Source of the DNA: Polytrichum commune
Lineage: Eukaryota; Streptophyta; Polytrichopsida; Polytrichales; Polytrichaceae
Assembly (NCBI GenBank): GCA_950295325.1
Contig: OX485805.1
Span: 31,297,501-31,361,500, forward strand
Direction: 5' to 3'
Length of the DNA: 64,000 nucleotides
Within the stretch, counting starts at the first letter, position 1. Each line of letters opens with the position of its first letter. Below the pieces are notes generated by a model. The model saw only the letters and a list, made by a program, of their open reading frames with translations, made no database searches and was not told where the DNA came from. The position numbers and the translations under genes were made by a program. Below are positions 20,531 to 32,830 of the stretch, piece by piece.

Positions 20531-21300
20531 TTAGTTGATAAGAAGAGAAATTTACACGGAAGTGAAAGTGGAGCCAAAAGATGGCTACCAAGACCCCAAT
20601 CTCACTTTCTAACTTACACACACACAAACACACACCCCAAAAAAGAGCAATTGATTGGTGCCCCCGAGCACCACTCCCCCTAGTAGGGTTACCAAATTCG
20701 ATTTTCTAGGTGGTTAGGGGTTAATGGGACTCTCCTATTATTGCCATATAAAATAAGGAAGAGGAATGTTGATTTATTTATTTATGTTTGTTGACACGAG
20801 AGGAGGGCATGTGTTTTGGTTTGTTAGGAATGCCAAACCATATTTTATTTTGTGCTATTACACTCTCACTAAAATTACATGAACCTTACGAATCAATACA
20901 ATTTTAAGAATAAGACCGATAGAAATTTCATGAGAAACTATATAAGTTGTAGTTTTAATGCTCCTAAAAAAACACATGTGCCCATACAAAGGCATCTAAA
21001 CATCCTTGATCATTGCAAATAAATTATAGAACAACAATCAATGTACCAACTTGAAGGAACAAGTGATGTCAACAAGATTCATGTAGGAATGTGTATGTCA
21101 ACATGAGACATCACTACACAAGGCCATTGACATGGCTTGTTCGCATGACATGTGATGATGTGTATGTGAACAAGTCATGTGTTAAGTTATGTGTCTTGGA
21201 GGAGATAAATCAAATAAACAAGATTCATGATGTTATTTTGATATATTTGATAGGTTTGGTTTCATGACACATGACAAGGGGACGATAGTACAAACTTGTC
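20530..21300. other. Intergenic stretch
   Basis: AT-rich, no coding motif. A CA-rich patch lies at 20610-20640. Nothing else seen. Confidence 0.4.
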
Positions 21301-21302
21301 CC

Positions 21303-21546
21303 CTATAGTTTGGGAGAGAGGGATTTATCGCATACGAGAGTACCTCTCATCCATCTAACATAAAATTTTGACCCCCTGTAGGTTTGTGGTTGTTTCATCT
21401 CAAATGGCTTGGACTAGACTAATTCAAAGTTTTAAAAACTAATTCTAGTGTCAAATCACCTTAAACATGTAACCTCCAAGCTTAATGTTGATTTGTTGGA
21501 TGAATTAGAGTTACACTTGTATGCAATAATTCCCTCTCTCCTATAG
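21303..21546. mobile_element. MITE family F2, copy 1
   Basis: Ends are inverted: GGAGAGAGGGATTTATCGCA on the left and, in reverse complement of the right, GGAGAGAGGGAATTATTGCA, both continuing into a CATACGAG..GTA..CTCTCATCCATC stretch. Two relatives lie at 53588-53843 and 53962-54207. Confidence 0.75.
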
Positions 21547-21779
21547 ATTGGTTGATGATCCATCCCAATTTAAGCTCACTAGATTAATTAAGGGTCTTTG
21601 AACTCAACTCAAGGATTGATTCGGCTAGAATTAACAATCGTTGGACTCTACAATAATAATCAATGTTCCCCCTCCCCCTTGGAATGTGTTATGACCATTC
21701 ACCCAATATTTGACCAATGTGTAGCAATCCAGCTGGAAATTTGTCAAGTAATTATCCAGTCCTTGTAGTTGCATGCCAT

Positions 21780-22203
21780 ATGTGGCTGGGTCTCAAGTTT
21801 CTTGCACAAGTGCACCAAGAAAAGTTCATCCACCCTAATACCCATTCATCTGCAATCTATCTAACAGTCATCCATCCATGCCCAAGTTTCTTACACAAGT
21901 GCACCCCGAACAATACATCCACCCAAAATCCATCCACCTATGCCTCAAGTTTCCTACGCAAGTGCACCGAGAAAAATACATCCATCCTTATACACACATT
22001 TGTCTAGAATACATCCAACATTCATCCATCTATGGCATCTGTATAGTCGGCGATGGCGCATCGCCAGCCCTAACAAAACAAACAAACAAGATTTCACACT
22101 TGCTGGAAGGACGAGAATCAATAGCTCCACTTCTAAAACAAATTCAACAAGCATTGTAGTGAGCCTATCGTGATGATGCGAACAACCGATCGATCGATCG
22201 ATC
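21780..22203. repeat. Short tandem repeats (CAAGTTTC..CAAGTGCACC) and a GATC microsatellite
   Basis: The block TCAAGTTTCTTGCACAAGTG recurs three times at about 21793, 21886 and 21947, each followed by CCATCCA-rich sequence. A pure (GATC)n run lies at 22187-22203. The reading frames that cross it look like by-products of the repeat. Confidence 0.6.
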
Positions 22204-23094
22204 TTTTGAGAATTTTTTTTGAGAAATCTGAAACAAGAAATCTCCGTTTTAGAATCCCGAACGGTCATGTCAGTTGGAAGCTATGTGATAGAGATGCTTC
22301 TGCGGTAAAGGGAGAGCGGAATCATGGCCTTCAAAGGGTTTGAAAATAATATGTGTTGACCTAACTTGGTGGACTTTCGGCCTCATTCGAGGGTGAAGAA
22401 TCAAGGGGAAATAATGGGTTAAGATTTTGTTGGAGTGATTTGGAGAGGCTTGATCGATACCCCAACTTCATCAAAGGTTGGTTGAAGAGATGGAACTGAA
22501 ACTAGCTGCAATTATTTTGTGCTCCGGAGTTCCCATAGCTCTGCATGCATTCCCAGATCGTCTTAAGCTTACCTGGCTCTAAATATTTGGGAGTTCGAAG
22601 CAGCGGTGCCCCTAAGGGACTCTTATGCATGTCATTTCTTTCTGACTAATCCATAGTAATGGTCTTAGAATTTCTTTGGCGCTGAGGGGGTCGTATGCAT
22701 GGGATTCAAAATATTGCATGGATTCTTTGGACTTGCTTTTGGAATGGTGTCCTCGTTGCACTGATAGTAAGCCATCATGGTGTTGTCGAGATTCTTTGAG
22801 TGTGATCTTTACTTGACCAGTGTGCTCTTTTCGTCAAGTTATGCAACTTACATTTGGAAGTTTGAAGGAAGAGAATCACACGATGTGGAAGCTTCATCAA
22901 GGAGATTCTTTCATGAGCTGTACATATACGGAACTTAGGTTACTAAGGGAATCACCAATAGAACTTTCATTTGTAGAATGCTTGATTTCGGAAAGTACTG
23001 CACAATTGTCTTATGTACATGGCCTTCACAGTATGGTTCATATAGCCACGTTGCCGTGTCACGTAAACACTGAATTTAGTTCACCATCTCTTCA
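22204..23094. other. Intergenic stretch
   Basis: A 125-codon frame (22820-23197, plus) has no recognisable domain, and its start and end fall in repeat-like sequence; I do not count it as a gene. Nothing else was recognised. Confidence 0.35.
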
Positions 23095-23690
23095 CAATGC
23101 TAGGAATCAGAAGGTCAAGAATCAGGGTAAACCTAAACTCACCAAATATGTCGGTTTCCATGTAAGAAGGTGTCAATTATACACCTCATCATATTGAGAA
23201 GTTTTGTTGTTGTTGTTGTTATTAATACTACTTATATGTACACTTTCTTTGAGCTTCATTTGAAATGGGCTTTGTTACACAGTGGGATTACACAGTGCTA
23301 TTAGAAGGTCAAGAGTCAGGATATACCGGAACTCACCAAAAGGTTGATCCATATTGGCTTCAAAATTTGTTGTTCTAAAGTGGGGGTCCACTTTGAGCTT
23401 CATTTGTAATGTAATGGGCTTTGTTAAGCAATGGGGTTTAGAATTTAAGAGCCTTGTCATCCAAAGTGCACGAGTTGGGCAAAAAATATTGTAACCCACA
23501 ATCTCTAGACAATGGTATTAGAAGGGTACCACTAAACTCACCAGAAAGGGATTGTTCCTTATCAGTTTCAAAATTCGTTGTTCTTACTTTGAGGTGCACT
23601 TTCTTTGAGCTTCATTTGTAATGTAACGGGCTTTGTCAAGCAATAGAGTTCGGGGTTTAAGAGCCTTGTCATCCAATGTGCACGAATCGG
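23095..23690 (+). repeat. ~240-bp tandem repeats, about 2.5 copies
   Basis: The block TTTGAGCTTCATTTGTAATG + GGCTTTGTTAAGCAAT..GTTTAAGAGCCTTGTCATCCAA..GTGCACGA appears at 23248, 23392 and 23608, with CTCACCA..TTGTTGTTCT segments between. Units are interspersed with small deletions. Confidence 0.65.
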
Positions 23691-23862
23691 GAGAGTTGAG
23701 ATACTAGACAAAAAGCACATCGAGACATCCATGCAGTATGTGCGTAGAGTGGGACAAATCTTGCTAAATAAAGGACTAGAAAACATAATTACATCCGAGG
23801 TTTTGGAACCAGAGCTTGCCAAGATCTGCGAGGAGCTTGTTGGGTACATGATTGAGTGAGAG
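23655..23862 (+). pseudogene. Orphan exon-like frame, unrecognised
   Basis: From the end of the last tandem unit the frame RIGRVEILDKKHIETSMQYV, RRVGQILLNKGLENIITSEV and LEPELAKICEELVGYMIE is open with protein-like composition (charged, heptad-like) until a TGA at 23860 that overlaps a donor-like GTGAG. It looks like one exon of a larger gene, but no neighbouring exon could be placed. I do not recognise the family. Confidence 0.3.
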
Positions 23863-23869
23863 CAGGTTT

Positions 23870-26800
23870 GTTGTTAGATCTTGTGCCTTTCCATATAAGG
23901 ATGCACATGACATTGAAATTCAAAAAGTCTATTGTATTTGCTGTATCAAGGTCCTAACTAAACCTGCATATGTTCTTAACCAAAAGAAATCATGTCAATA
24001 TTGTCAAATTTTGAGCTAGTATTCAAATTAAAACCAGACTAAATGACATTACATGATTTTGCATACTTGCAATTATCCCTTTTGCTTTTAATTGAAACAT
24101 GGGTATAGGAACTTTTTATGTGTGGTTATGTCCACCAATGCAATTGATGGAATTAGTACAAAGGAAACTAAGTTCATAGAAAAAGAGTTGCCTGCACAAA
24201 CTTGGGTGCCTACTTTTGAGAAATGATGTACATAGAGTTTTGATATATTAAGAATCAAGACATGAGTGAACACATGAATTCCAAAAGTCTAGTTTTACTT
24301 GATTCCTTGTTTATAGACCAGGCTTGAACTCAGGAGATTTACAATGTGTCCCTATGTATTCCTTTCCAACAAAGATTGAGTGCCCTGACTATAAAGCGAT
24401 TGATAAATATTAAGTGCTATCGAGGAAGATGCCATGTTTTAAGATTGCCCTGCAGGGGGCAACACACACAATGCAATTCACGAACTCGACGTTCACGTAA
24501 GCGAAGGGTTGTTGTAGGAAAGAAGAAGATTTCCAAGAGATGAAGCTCTTTGCAATTCAAGTTGAAGCAAGTCGTGCTGACAATTGCCAGAGCTCATAAC
24601 CTCCTACAACACAGTGACCATTATAGCTTCAGGATTTGTAAATGCAGGAAGCCATGTACTGTCAAAGATTGAGGCTGCTTCATGAATAGGTAATTCAGAA
24701 GTGTGAACCATGTTTCTCATCTAGGCTAGAACAGTTTTGAACAACTAAATCATGTTGATGATGTTTAGGGTTTCATTCATCTGCTTTACTAGGTAGCTGA
24801 CTCAAAGTCCATTCAAAAGGTAAGGTTCAGAGTGTGTGAATATTGGAAGTTTCCTACTTGCATTAGGACTTTCCAATGCAAAACAAGGACATTATTAAAG
24901 TGTTATTGCCACTGTTAATTCTGGAAGATCCACTTTACATGTTAATTTGGCAGAAGCATTCCAACTTTCAAGACCTCTTATTTGCAAACCCTGGCAAATT
25001 GTCCTTTGAAAGTTACAGTTTTAGAGATAAATTTAAGAACTCCCAAGTTGCAAATTGTAACAACTCTACACAAACACAAGTGTTCAGAGTTGGTCATATC
25101 TTTCCTCTACGAAGTTATATTGCAATTTCAGTCGTGACTCATGAATACTGTCGCCTCTAAGAAAACACGTGCCAGTATACAAAAGATTCTCTCATCTTAA
25201 GATACCCATAAATATCAATATTTGATCGGTATTCCAATTTTGATACCCATGGGTAGGTTCTATGATACCATTCTTGATATTGATTATTGATACCCATGAA
25301 TTCACTTGGGTTTATACCGGTCCAACATTGATTGGGACCCTAAGAATTATCCCACAATTAAATCATATGTATTGCAAGTAGTGTCAAGTTCAAATATCTA
25401 ATTGACATAGTTCTCATACAATTTAATGTTCATGAGCCTTTATTAGTTGTATCAATTTAGCATTGGACTGACTTTTGTGAAGTGTAGCCAGATGCAGAGT
25501 AGTATGTACAATATGAGCCTTGCAAAGAAATATTCACTATAGTGAATGATCCTATGACTATGGGCCACAATAATTTTCTACATCACATGCTCATATGTGT
25601 AATGAGAATTAATATGGTCCACGTTACCTTCCAACCCATGTTGAATTATTGTTTAAAATTTAATGTGGGTGATTTAGTTTATTTTGTGGTATTTTTTTGT
25701 CATGTAACTAATATTCAATGTCTTAGGTCGGAAGTCCTAACGAAGACTCATGGGACAACCCTGGGTCTTGGACCCACGTTGATTCCACCTTGACTAGAAA
25801 GTAAGCATGGCCCACGCTAAATTAGTTCCACACTAATTTTCCGCCCACACTAATAGGACTATTTAGTATAGATGGCTTCATTTGCTTCCCTAAGCCTAAA
25901 CTTAAACTAGATTTGTTGCTCTCTAAAAACTTGGTCCTCTCTAGATTTATTTTCTAGCATGTTGCGAGTTGTCATTAAAGCCATGATGCGGCTTCAGATT
26001 CCACGTGGCTATTTTGATAAATGTCTCAAGATGTCCACTGTGCAGCATGTGGTAAGTGGATTTGGTTCATCACTAATTTAGTTTGCGCGGACGTGAACGC
26101 TCATAAATTCATAACATGTTAAAATTATTAAGCAACGTCTTATGATAAATAAGATCAACTTAAAAATTCAATTGATTAATTTTCTAATATTCTATCCTAT
26201 TGTCTAAGTATGTTGATTAAGATAGTCTTTTAGTGAGATTTATTAAAATAAATATAACATTCACCATCTAAGTTTAGGGAGAAATACCATGAGACAATGT
26301 TAAAATACTACATTGGTTTAACTACGCTAAGGTCAAAATCTTTGAATTTTTTTGAGCATACCCAATCCATAACATTATCCATAAACCTAATTCCGTTTGA
26401 CACATTACTTATTTTATTTCCTCATGGAATGTTGAATCGTACCAAACCAGAAGCCATCGCCCATGCAAAAGCAAACCCTAAATAGTGAGATAAGCTTGGG
26501 GGTTGCTCCATGAGGAGGATGGTGAGAAGGATGCAAATAAATTGCATAGCACACAAACGGAGAGCAACTTACGGTCCAAGGATTGATGACAAGGCTAGGG
26601 TCCCACTCCCCAACAACTGACCGAACACTCTTTACTAGCTTGCCTAGGCTTGTGATTTTGGTGGCCATATGACAAGCGCTAGTCTTGCAGCTTTTAAGAT
26701 TACCATATCTAAAAAATGATGTATTTATCAAGCAAGATAAATGGTATTGAACAAAGGTGACGAAATGACAATACATGGGTGTCACGAATCCCCGGCCCAA

Positions 26801-27640
26801 GTTTTCTTCAAGCCTACATGTAATGATTCAACCAAAAGAAGTTATGCATGCAAATAATATTGATTGGCATGATGATAGACAAAGCATAAAATCTGAAGTG
26901 CACATGTATTTGGATTGGACCATAAAACATTTTGTACCTTAGTTTTCGGCTAAGGATTCGTGGCACTCAGGTAAGTCATCTGGTAACAAAAATTAGATGA
27001 GTCCATCAAGAGGTTTTCATGGACCTTAATTTAGGTTAGCACTTTCGAGTAGGCACGTAAGACGCCTTTGTCTCCTCTTAGTTGTTATGAAGCATTTGTA
27101 AATAGCAAATAGGTAGGATGGGGCCATGTTGTGACTTTAGATACTTTAGCCTATATTATGACCTCTCACAAGTTGTCACCTGGCCAAATGTGGCATTGGA
27201 TTTCACATAGCTATTTGATTTATAATGTAGGTGTCCACAAGTGTAACTTGTGGCAAATCACTATGACATATTGCCATAGCCACATATTCTTCAAATCATG
27301 GAACTTCAAATCATTTCTTTTTACATATTCAAAATGTCTTTAAAAAAATCTAGATTGTGTTTAATATAAACCATCATAGATGTAGCATAGTATGCCCTAA
27401 AATTTACATTGTCTTAGCATATTGATATGAGATAAAATACAATTGATTTCATTTTTTAAATGGTTTAAGATTTGAACTTACATATCTTATCTCATGACAT
27501 GCATCAAAATCATTTTATCAAATACTTGTAGTAATTAAATATGAAGGATCATATTATGAAAGACCCATGAATAATCCTAAGTGTTAAACTCTTTAAACTC
27601 TCTGATGATACCATATTCTTATATGTGTGTGTATATATAT
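23870..27640. other. Long gene-free interval
   Basis: AT-rich throughout. A palindrome-rich patch around GATACCCATGGGTA lies at 25190-25330. Short frames at 24346-24543, 24876-25160, 25542-25793, 26297-26485 and 26800-26414 have no motif and no supporting splice context. No tRNA or rRNA seen. Confidence 0.45.
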
Positions 27641-27648
27641 ATTAGGGA

Positions 27649-28146
27649 CATGGACGGAGCTAGGGGGGCCTCAACCCCCCGACATCACTATTAGAAAACT
27701 ACAAAATGACTATAATTTTTTTTTTTTGGTTTTGTGACTGCAATAGGGTGTGTAGTATGCCATTGGAAAGGCGTTTTCAAGACCTTTCCAACAGTATAAT
27801 ATTATAATCCCCCATATTCCTAAAATTTTAGTTAATAAAACCAAAAAACATTTGTAGTTGTTTAGCGACTCCAAAGTAGGTTGGTCGAAAGAATTGCAAT
27901 GGGAAAACGATTGCGGCTTTTACGCAATGTTTTCTACAAGTGCATTAAAGGAAAGTTGGGCATATGCTTACTATTGGGGATGTCTATTGGGGATGATTGG
28001 ATGGTTGATTTAATGATCATTTATATCGAAAAGACCATTGCCAAAGCTTTGGATATTAACAACATTATTAATTTCTTTTTATGGGGATGTGTAAGCCCAA
28101 TATGGTGCTCACATGTTAACTTAATCACAAAATTACTAAAACCTTA
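27649..28146 (+). mobile_element. hAT-type transposon remnant with transposase C-terminus
   Basis: The left end GGACATGGACGGAGCTAGGG + GGGCC resembles the GGCGGAGCTAG-GGGG termini typical of plant hAT (Tip100/ZMYM-like) elements. A frame at 27881-28147 contains DDWMVDLMIIYIEKTIAKAL followed by DINNIINFF, close in spacing to the N-D-x-L-V-x-Y-I-E-K-D-I...F region near the C-terminus of those transposases. Nearly all of the transposase between end and tail is missing. The intervening block (27700-27905) is also shared with 19455-19640. Confidence 0.5.
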
Positions 28147-28149
28147 ATA

Positions 28150-29700
28150 TTGTGCTTTCTTGAGTAGTCAAAAAAATAAAAGGTGAGGAGTTAAAGTCTA
28201 GATTGAATTAAGATTAGTGGTAAGTCAGGAGTTAGGTAGGGCAAGAGGCCAAGGAGAATTAATGATGGATCAAGTCAAGTAGTTAAGTGTGAGTGCTAGG
28301 GGGACGTAAAAGCAACTAGGAAAGGGGGGAAGTGGAGTTTGAAAGGGGAAGGGCCAAGGAAAGAGGCCTAACCCTGTTTTTCTTTTCGGGCGGCCCGAAA
28401 AATGACGGGCAACGCGAGAAAAAAGGAAAGGTTTGGAGGGGTCTCGGGAGGCAAGGGAAAAAATCTCATTATGCATGTGTGTGGGTAGCGAGGAGAGAGA
28501 GTGAGAGGAGGCGAAGCCCTGCCAAAATGCCTGGTGGTGAGGGAGACAAGGGGGAGAGGGCGGAAGCGTTGCCTCACTCTCAAAGGATGCACACAGGCAC
28601 TTCCTGATTAGTGAGTGGGGATTAGGAGACGGTGAGGGAGCCGATGATTAGGAAGTAAGCAACTGGGTAGGAGGAGATGAGTTGATCCACCAAGGGAGCT
28701 TGGAAGGGGAACCAGGGAGCAAGGAATGAAGGATGGCGGGGAAGGAGCGTAGAAGTTGGCGGTATCGAGAGTTGGCGGCATCGGAGACTAGCGGGAATGC
28801 CTCGGAAACATTTCAGATCGGTTCATGGCGACGCCAACTCAGGAAGCACGCTATCTTCGCACAAATCACCAATTCCGGCAATCTGACATCAACAACCAAG
28901 CGTCAACGGCCTCTGGTGGCAGCAGTGGTGGAATCGTAGAGAATCGAAGGTGGAGACCACGCTAAGAGTCATGTGCAGTCTCCCAAGCTCAACAGGTTTG
29001 AATGTCATCTGCGTGAATATGGGTCTTGTTGATTGCTGATCTGGACCGCATTTCGTTCTTGACTTGTTTCTTCCGAAGTGCCCCAGTCCGGTGTAAAGGG
29101 TAGCGAGTGCAGGCAGGGGTGTCTTTTTGGGTGCTGATCAACTTTTGGGAGTTGGAGCTCGGGGGGTGCACTGTACTAAACATGTACGAGTATACGTGAG
29201 TGCACAGGACTTGATATACGTATTGATTTGGACCTTGCCGTATTACGTATACATATGGTATACATGTTATAATTTATAGTTACGTACATATATGGAAGGC
29301 CTTTAAAAGTATACAATAATTGTACTTGTATGGTACTGTTACTATACTACATATCATAAGTTTTCATATTAGATGAAATTAGGATTAACTAGGATTAACG
29401 ATTTTCGTTAGCAACCTTATAGGGTAGTATGAACCATGTACAAGGTGTCAAGGTAATATCGGAGAAAGAGGCAGTATTAGGGTTTTGAAATGATTCGTTC
29501 AACTCAAAGTAACAAGGACCCTTTTCCCCTCCCATCCCTAGGTTTTTGTTTTCTCTTTTTGTCGGGCGCTGAAGGTTTTTGTTTTCTCTTCTCGCATAGC
29601 CTGCTTCTTTTGCCGACAACTGCTTCACTTTTCCTTCTTTCACATGTTGCTTCCAGCGCTTCTCAGCGTCCCTGCGGTTACTGCTACCGTGGGAATCACT
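28150..29700. other. Gene-poor interval with purine-rich, GC-richer centre
   Basis: 28300-28760 is strongly purine-rich on the plus strand and open in several frames; this looks compositional. The short frame at 28733-28939 is basic and unrecognised. 29200-29350 is rich in TACGTA-type alternating sequence. 29490-29700 could be an untranslated or presequence part of the gene at 29714, but no motif supports it. Confidence 0.35.
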
Positions 29701-29713
29701 GAAAGTCCTGACA

Positions 29714-30674
29714 TTGTCATGGCCTCGTTATGAAATTCCGTCTCTATCAAATGCAAAGTCAGCTGTGGCTTATGTAATGGTAGGGGAGTCTAGAATTTTT
29801 AAAAGTACACTTGTTAGTCAATTGAAAGGCAATCCTTCTTTGTCTAAAAATCGGTTGACTCGAATTAGAGCTGGCATATTATATATGAAGCCTAAACTCC
29901 AGAGTGTTGGAAACCATGACACTTGGTTAAAGCTTGGTTGTGACTGTGGTGTGTGTTTTTTGAACACACCTAAAGCTAAAACTGTGAAAAAACGAGGTAG
30001 GCCAAAAAAATCTACTCGAGTTCATGTTTGGTTTGTTGGGGGAGTTTATAGGATGCAGAGGAAGTTTGGTAATCGTTGGGTGGAGTATAGGGATCCAATC
30101 TCGGGGGGGGGGGGGTAGTCATTGGTTGGAGTAGCAATATACGTGCGAACAAATGATAGGGTATTTTAAAAACATGGGGGCAAAAAATTATAAATGGACT
30201 TAAGAGTAATATAAGGTATCAAAAATGACACTGGACATCTTTAAAGTACTATAGGGTATGGAATAATAGGTAATTTGGAATTATAAGTAATGCAAGCCAT
30301 TTTTCTATTAACCCAAAGTAGAAAATCACATAATGATAGCATGTGACAAAAGAAAAAGAATTGAAAGTAATACCCCCCTGTAAAATAGTGGTTGTTCGCA
30401 CCTATATCCTTAATTCTTTAACACACTGCCCCCCCCCCCCCCCCCGAAGGATCCAATTGACTTGATGGACCGTCCATCAAACGTGGAGATTGGTTTATGT
30501 TGGTATTAAAAAGGGGCTAACAACAAGTGGACATATGATCTTACTGATCATTTGATGATAGACTTAGAGACAATAATGGCATTGGCTACATTGACATATA
30601 CTGGTGAATCAAATGTTTATGAGTTACATCCGGAAGATGAAAAAGTTTTCAACGACTTTGCTGATGAAAGCTAG
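29714..30674 (+). pseudogene. Unrecognised gene with AT-hook-like motif, disrupted by a MITE
   Basis: Frame 29714-30099 encodes MSWPRYEIPSLSNAKSAVAY, a Ser/Lys-rich central part (LKGNPSLSKNRLTRIRAGIL) and KKRGRPKKS, a canonical AT-hook for minor-groove DNA binding, then VHVWFVGGVYRMQRKFGNRW. The frame runs into a 349-bp G-tract MITE at codon DPI. After the MITE the same frame resumes (DPIDLMDRPSNVEIGLCWY), hits a TAA at about 30510, and continues with TYDLTDHLMIDLETIMALAT to a TAG at 30674. Both the insertion and the extra stop kill it. The protein may be an accessory gene of a DNA transposon or a host chromatin protein; I cannot tell which. Confidence 0.45.
30091..30457. mobile_element. Mutator-like MITE with 9-bp target duplication and poly-G/poly-C ends
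   Basis: GGATCCAAT at 30091-30099 is repeated at 30449-30457, flanking a 349-bp element (30100-30448). Its ends are CTCGGGGGGGGGG and, in reverse complement, TTCGGGGGGGGGG, followed on both sides by GTGCGAACAA. Nine-base duplications are characteristic of Mutator-like elements. The insertion lies in an open reading frame, which resumes in register after it. Confidence 0.8.
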
Positions 30675-30679
30675 GATAT

Positions 30680-31310
30680 TTTGTCATACACATTATAGGG
30701 GTTGATTATTGTTCAAAAGTATATTAATTTTGTATACTTATGTTAATGACTATATATGAATGGATATTTTTTTGTGTATACATATTGTCACTTGTATATT
30801 TATTGTTGCAATTGTATGTGTATTACTTCATTTCACAAAAAATAACTTGTATATAGGGGGGGTTTTAGAGTATGCAGTGAACGCACGTGATTCTAGGTTT
30901 TAATGAAAGGTGCGCCCCCCGAGAGTTGGAGGTGGGTGATGGAGAGAGAAATCGCTGTAGGAATAGTGAGCCTGCGGCATGCGTGCAACTCTTAGCCACA
31001 CACAATTGAACGGGTCATTAACTAGCTTCCTGCGAATCCTAGGATCAGGACACTTCTCCTTCTTGCGTTTATGATTGCTCGCTTCTCGGTTGAAGTCGTT
31101 CCTCGATGAAGTAAGCTACCGGCATTTCACAGATCCTCTCACTCTTTGAAGTGAGTATCATAGGTAAGAATTTGGCACACCGAACGGTCATTATTTTGCA
31201 ATTGGTGATACCTGGGACCCTACGGTGGTCTTCGCGGCTGGTAGCATCTTCCAAGGCGGTTCTTCCTTGGTGCTCAATTACCTTCTAATATGGTTATTTA
31301 CACTTTGTTA
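30680..31310. other. Intergenic stretch
   Basis: AT-rich to 30880, then mixed composition. The frame at 31254-31069 (minus) has no motif. Nothing further seen. Confidence 0.4.
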
Positions 31311-31329
31311 TATTTAATCACACTTAATT

Positions 31330-31858
31330 AGTTTGAATGTATATGAAAACTTTGTGAAAGTAGAAGGTATTAACTAAACTATTATAAAATAAACATACTA
31401 AAATGAAACACTAATTTCAGTTCCATTTTAGAATGACAACCACCCTTTCAATGGTAGGTTACAAAAATTATAACCTCAGTGCTAACAAGGGATTTGTAAT
31501 GTTCTTGACTTCCAAGTTAATTACATGTTTTGTTGACGGTTTCACTTTGAAAAGGAAATCCCAATCAATTGCTTATTTACTCAATGAAAGTGAACATATA
31601 TATTGGATTTTGGACCTTGGAAATGAAGTGCACTCAATATGGGTTATATGGACAAACAACCTTCAAGAATGCAAGGGCAATTTAATTTTTCAAAGTCGGG
31701 TGGAGCGGGCAGCAATTTTCACTTGGGATTTGAAATTTTTTTATTTTTTTTGGTGGGAGCTGCCTGGAGGTGCCGGATCGTGGGCCTTGGCCCCTATCCA
31801 TCTCCCCCTGAAAGTTTGTGGGGGGGGGGGGGGGGGGGTGTTTAACATCCGCCATTAG
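31330..31858 (+). repeat. Diverged third copy of the 455-930 hairpin arm
   Basis: Aligns with the reverse complement of 455-930, for example CTTCCAAGTTAATTACATGT and GAACATATATATTGGATTTT. It ends in a G-run of about 19 (31811-31829), equivalent to the shorter G/C-run in the other copies. It is a single arm without an inverted partner nearby. Confidence 0.75.
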
Positions 31859-32139
31859 GATTGTGGGGCCTCATTGCAATTACACTTGCCGTTTGACAAT
31901 TGGGTGCTCATTGCAATATGACCCTGATTACATGTGTCAAGTTGATTCTATGACAATTGTAGATTGGACTCAACACATGTAACCGGGGTCATGTTGCAAA
32001 TGACCACTAGGACCACGTTTTCTACTACACCATGTATGGTATTTAGTGTCACGTACGTTATTTGCGAAGGGCCTAAACTAGATGCCTAGAGGTCTCAAAG
32101 TGTCATGTTTCCACGGGTAGATCACTTAGTGCATTTTAA

Positions 32140-32650
32140 AAACGACGTGCGGCATAATATAGAGAGGATTAAAATCATTTGAAATAAAAATTATAAAGGA
32201 ATTCCAAATAATGAAGGGGCCATTAAATGTAGACAATCCCATTATAAGTAAGTTAGATGGACATAAAATGTGGGCCATTAATTTTTTGTAAAATTAATAT
32301 AGGGGTTGAAGATAAGGATCCTAGAAGGTATGTTTAGTATGGTATGTAAATGGGTTTAGGACTCACGGGGATTTTTGCACCCTTCTTTGTTTCTATGCTT
32401 TCCCTCAACACTCGTCAATTGCGTTAGGAAGTAGATTAGCTTTTATTACTTAAAAGGAATATAGAGTACAAAAAATTGCAGTGACTTGGACAATATAAGT
32501 AATGAAAGGGTGCAAACAAATGGGCCATTTTTGAAATTTAAGTAATTATAGGGAGGCTTTAATTCAACCCTTGAAGGTAAATAGCCCCAAAACAAAAAAA
32601 CCCCAGCCGCACGTGTTGCACAAAAATGCCTTAGAGTGATCTACCTGTGC
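32140..32650 (+). repeat. Dispersed repeat family F3, copy 1
   Basis: Aligns in the same orientation with 58195-58745: shared words include AATTAATATAGGGGTTGAA, AAGTAATTATAGGGA and GCACAAAAA at the end. Non-coding. The 26-kb separation and lack of retroviral signals argue against a single LTR pair. Confidence 0.65.
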
Positions 32651-32830
32651 ATGTTTCCGCTAATTGCCAATATGATACTATTCATTAACATAAGTAACTT
32701 GTTTGAGTGAAAATTTATTCACATTATGACATTTAGTGTAGCACATTAAGATACTTGAGATGATGTATTGCGTTTTAGTATGCAAGGGGAAGATATTATT
32801 GAGCATATTAATGGCACTCATTTGTTTACA

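Noticed and set aside
22820-23197. 125-codon plus-strand frame
   Set aside because: No domain, no splice context, and its end overlaps the tandem repeats that follow.
31639-31858. Gly-rich frame end at a G-run
   Set aside because: Created by the homopolymer in the repeat copy; not a protein.
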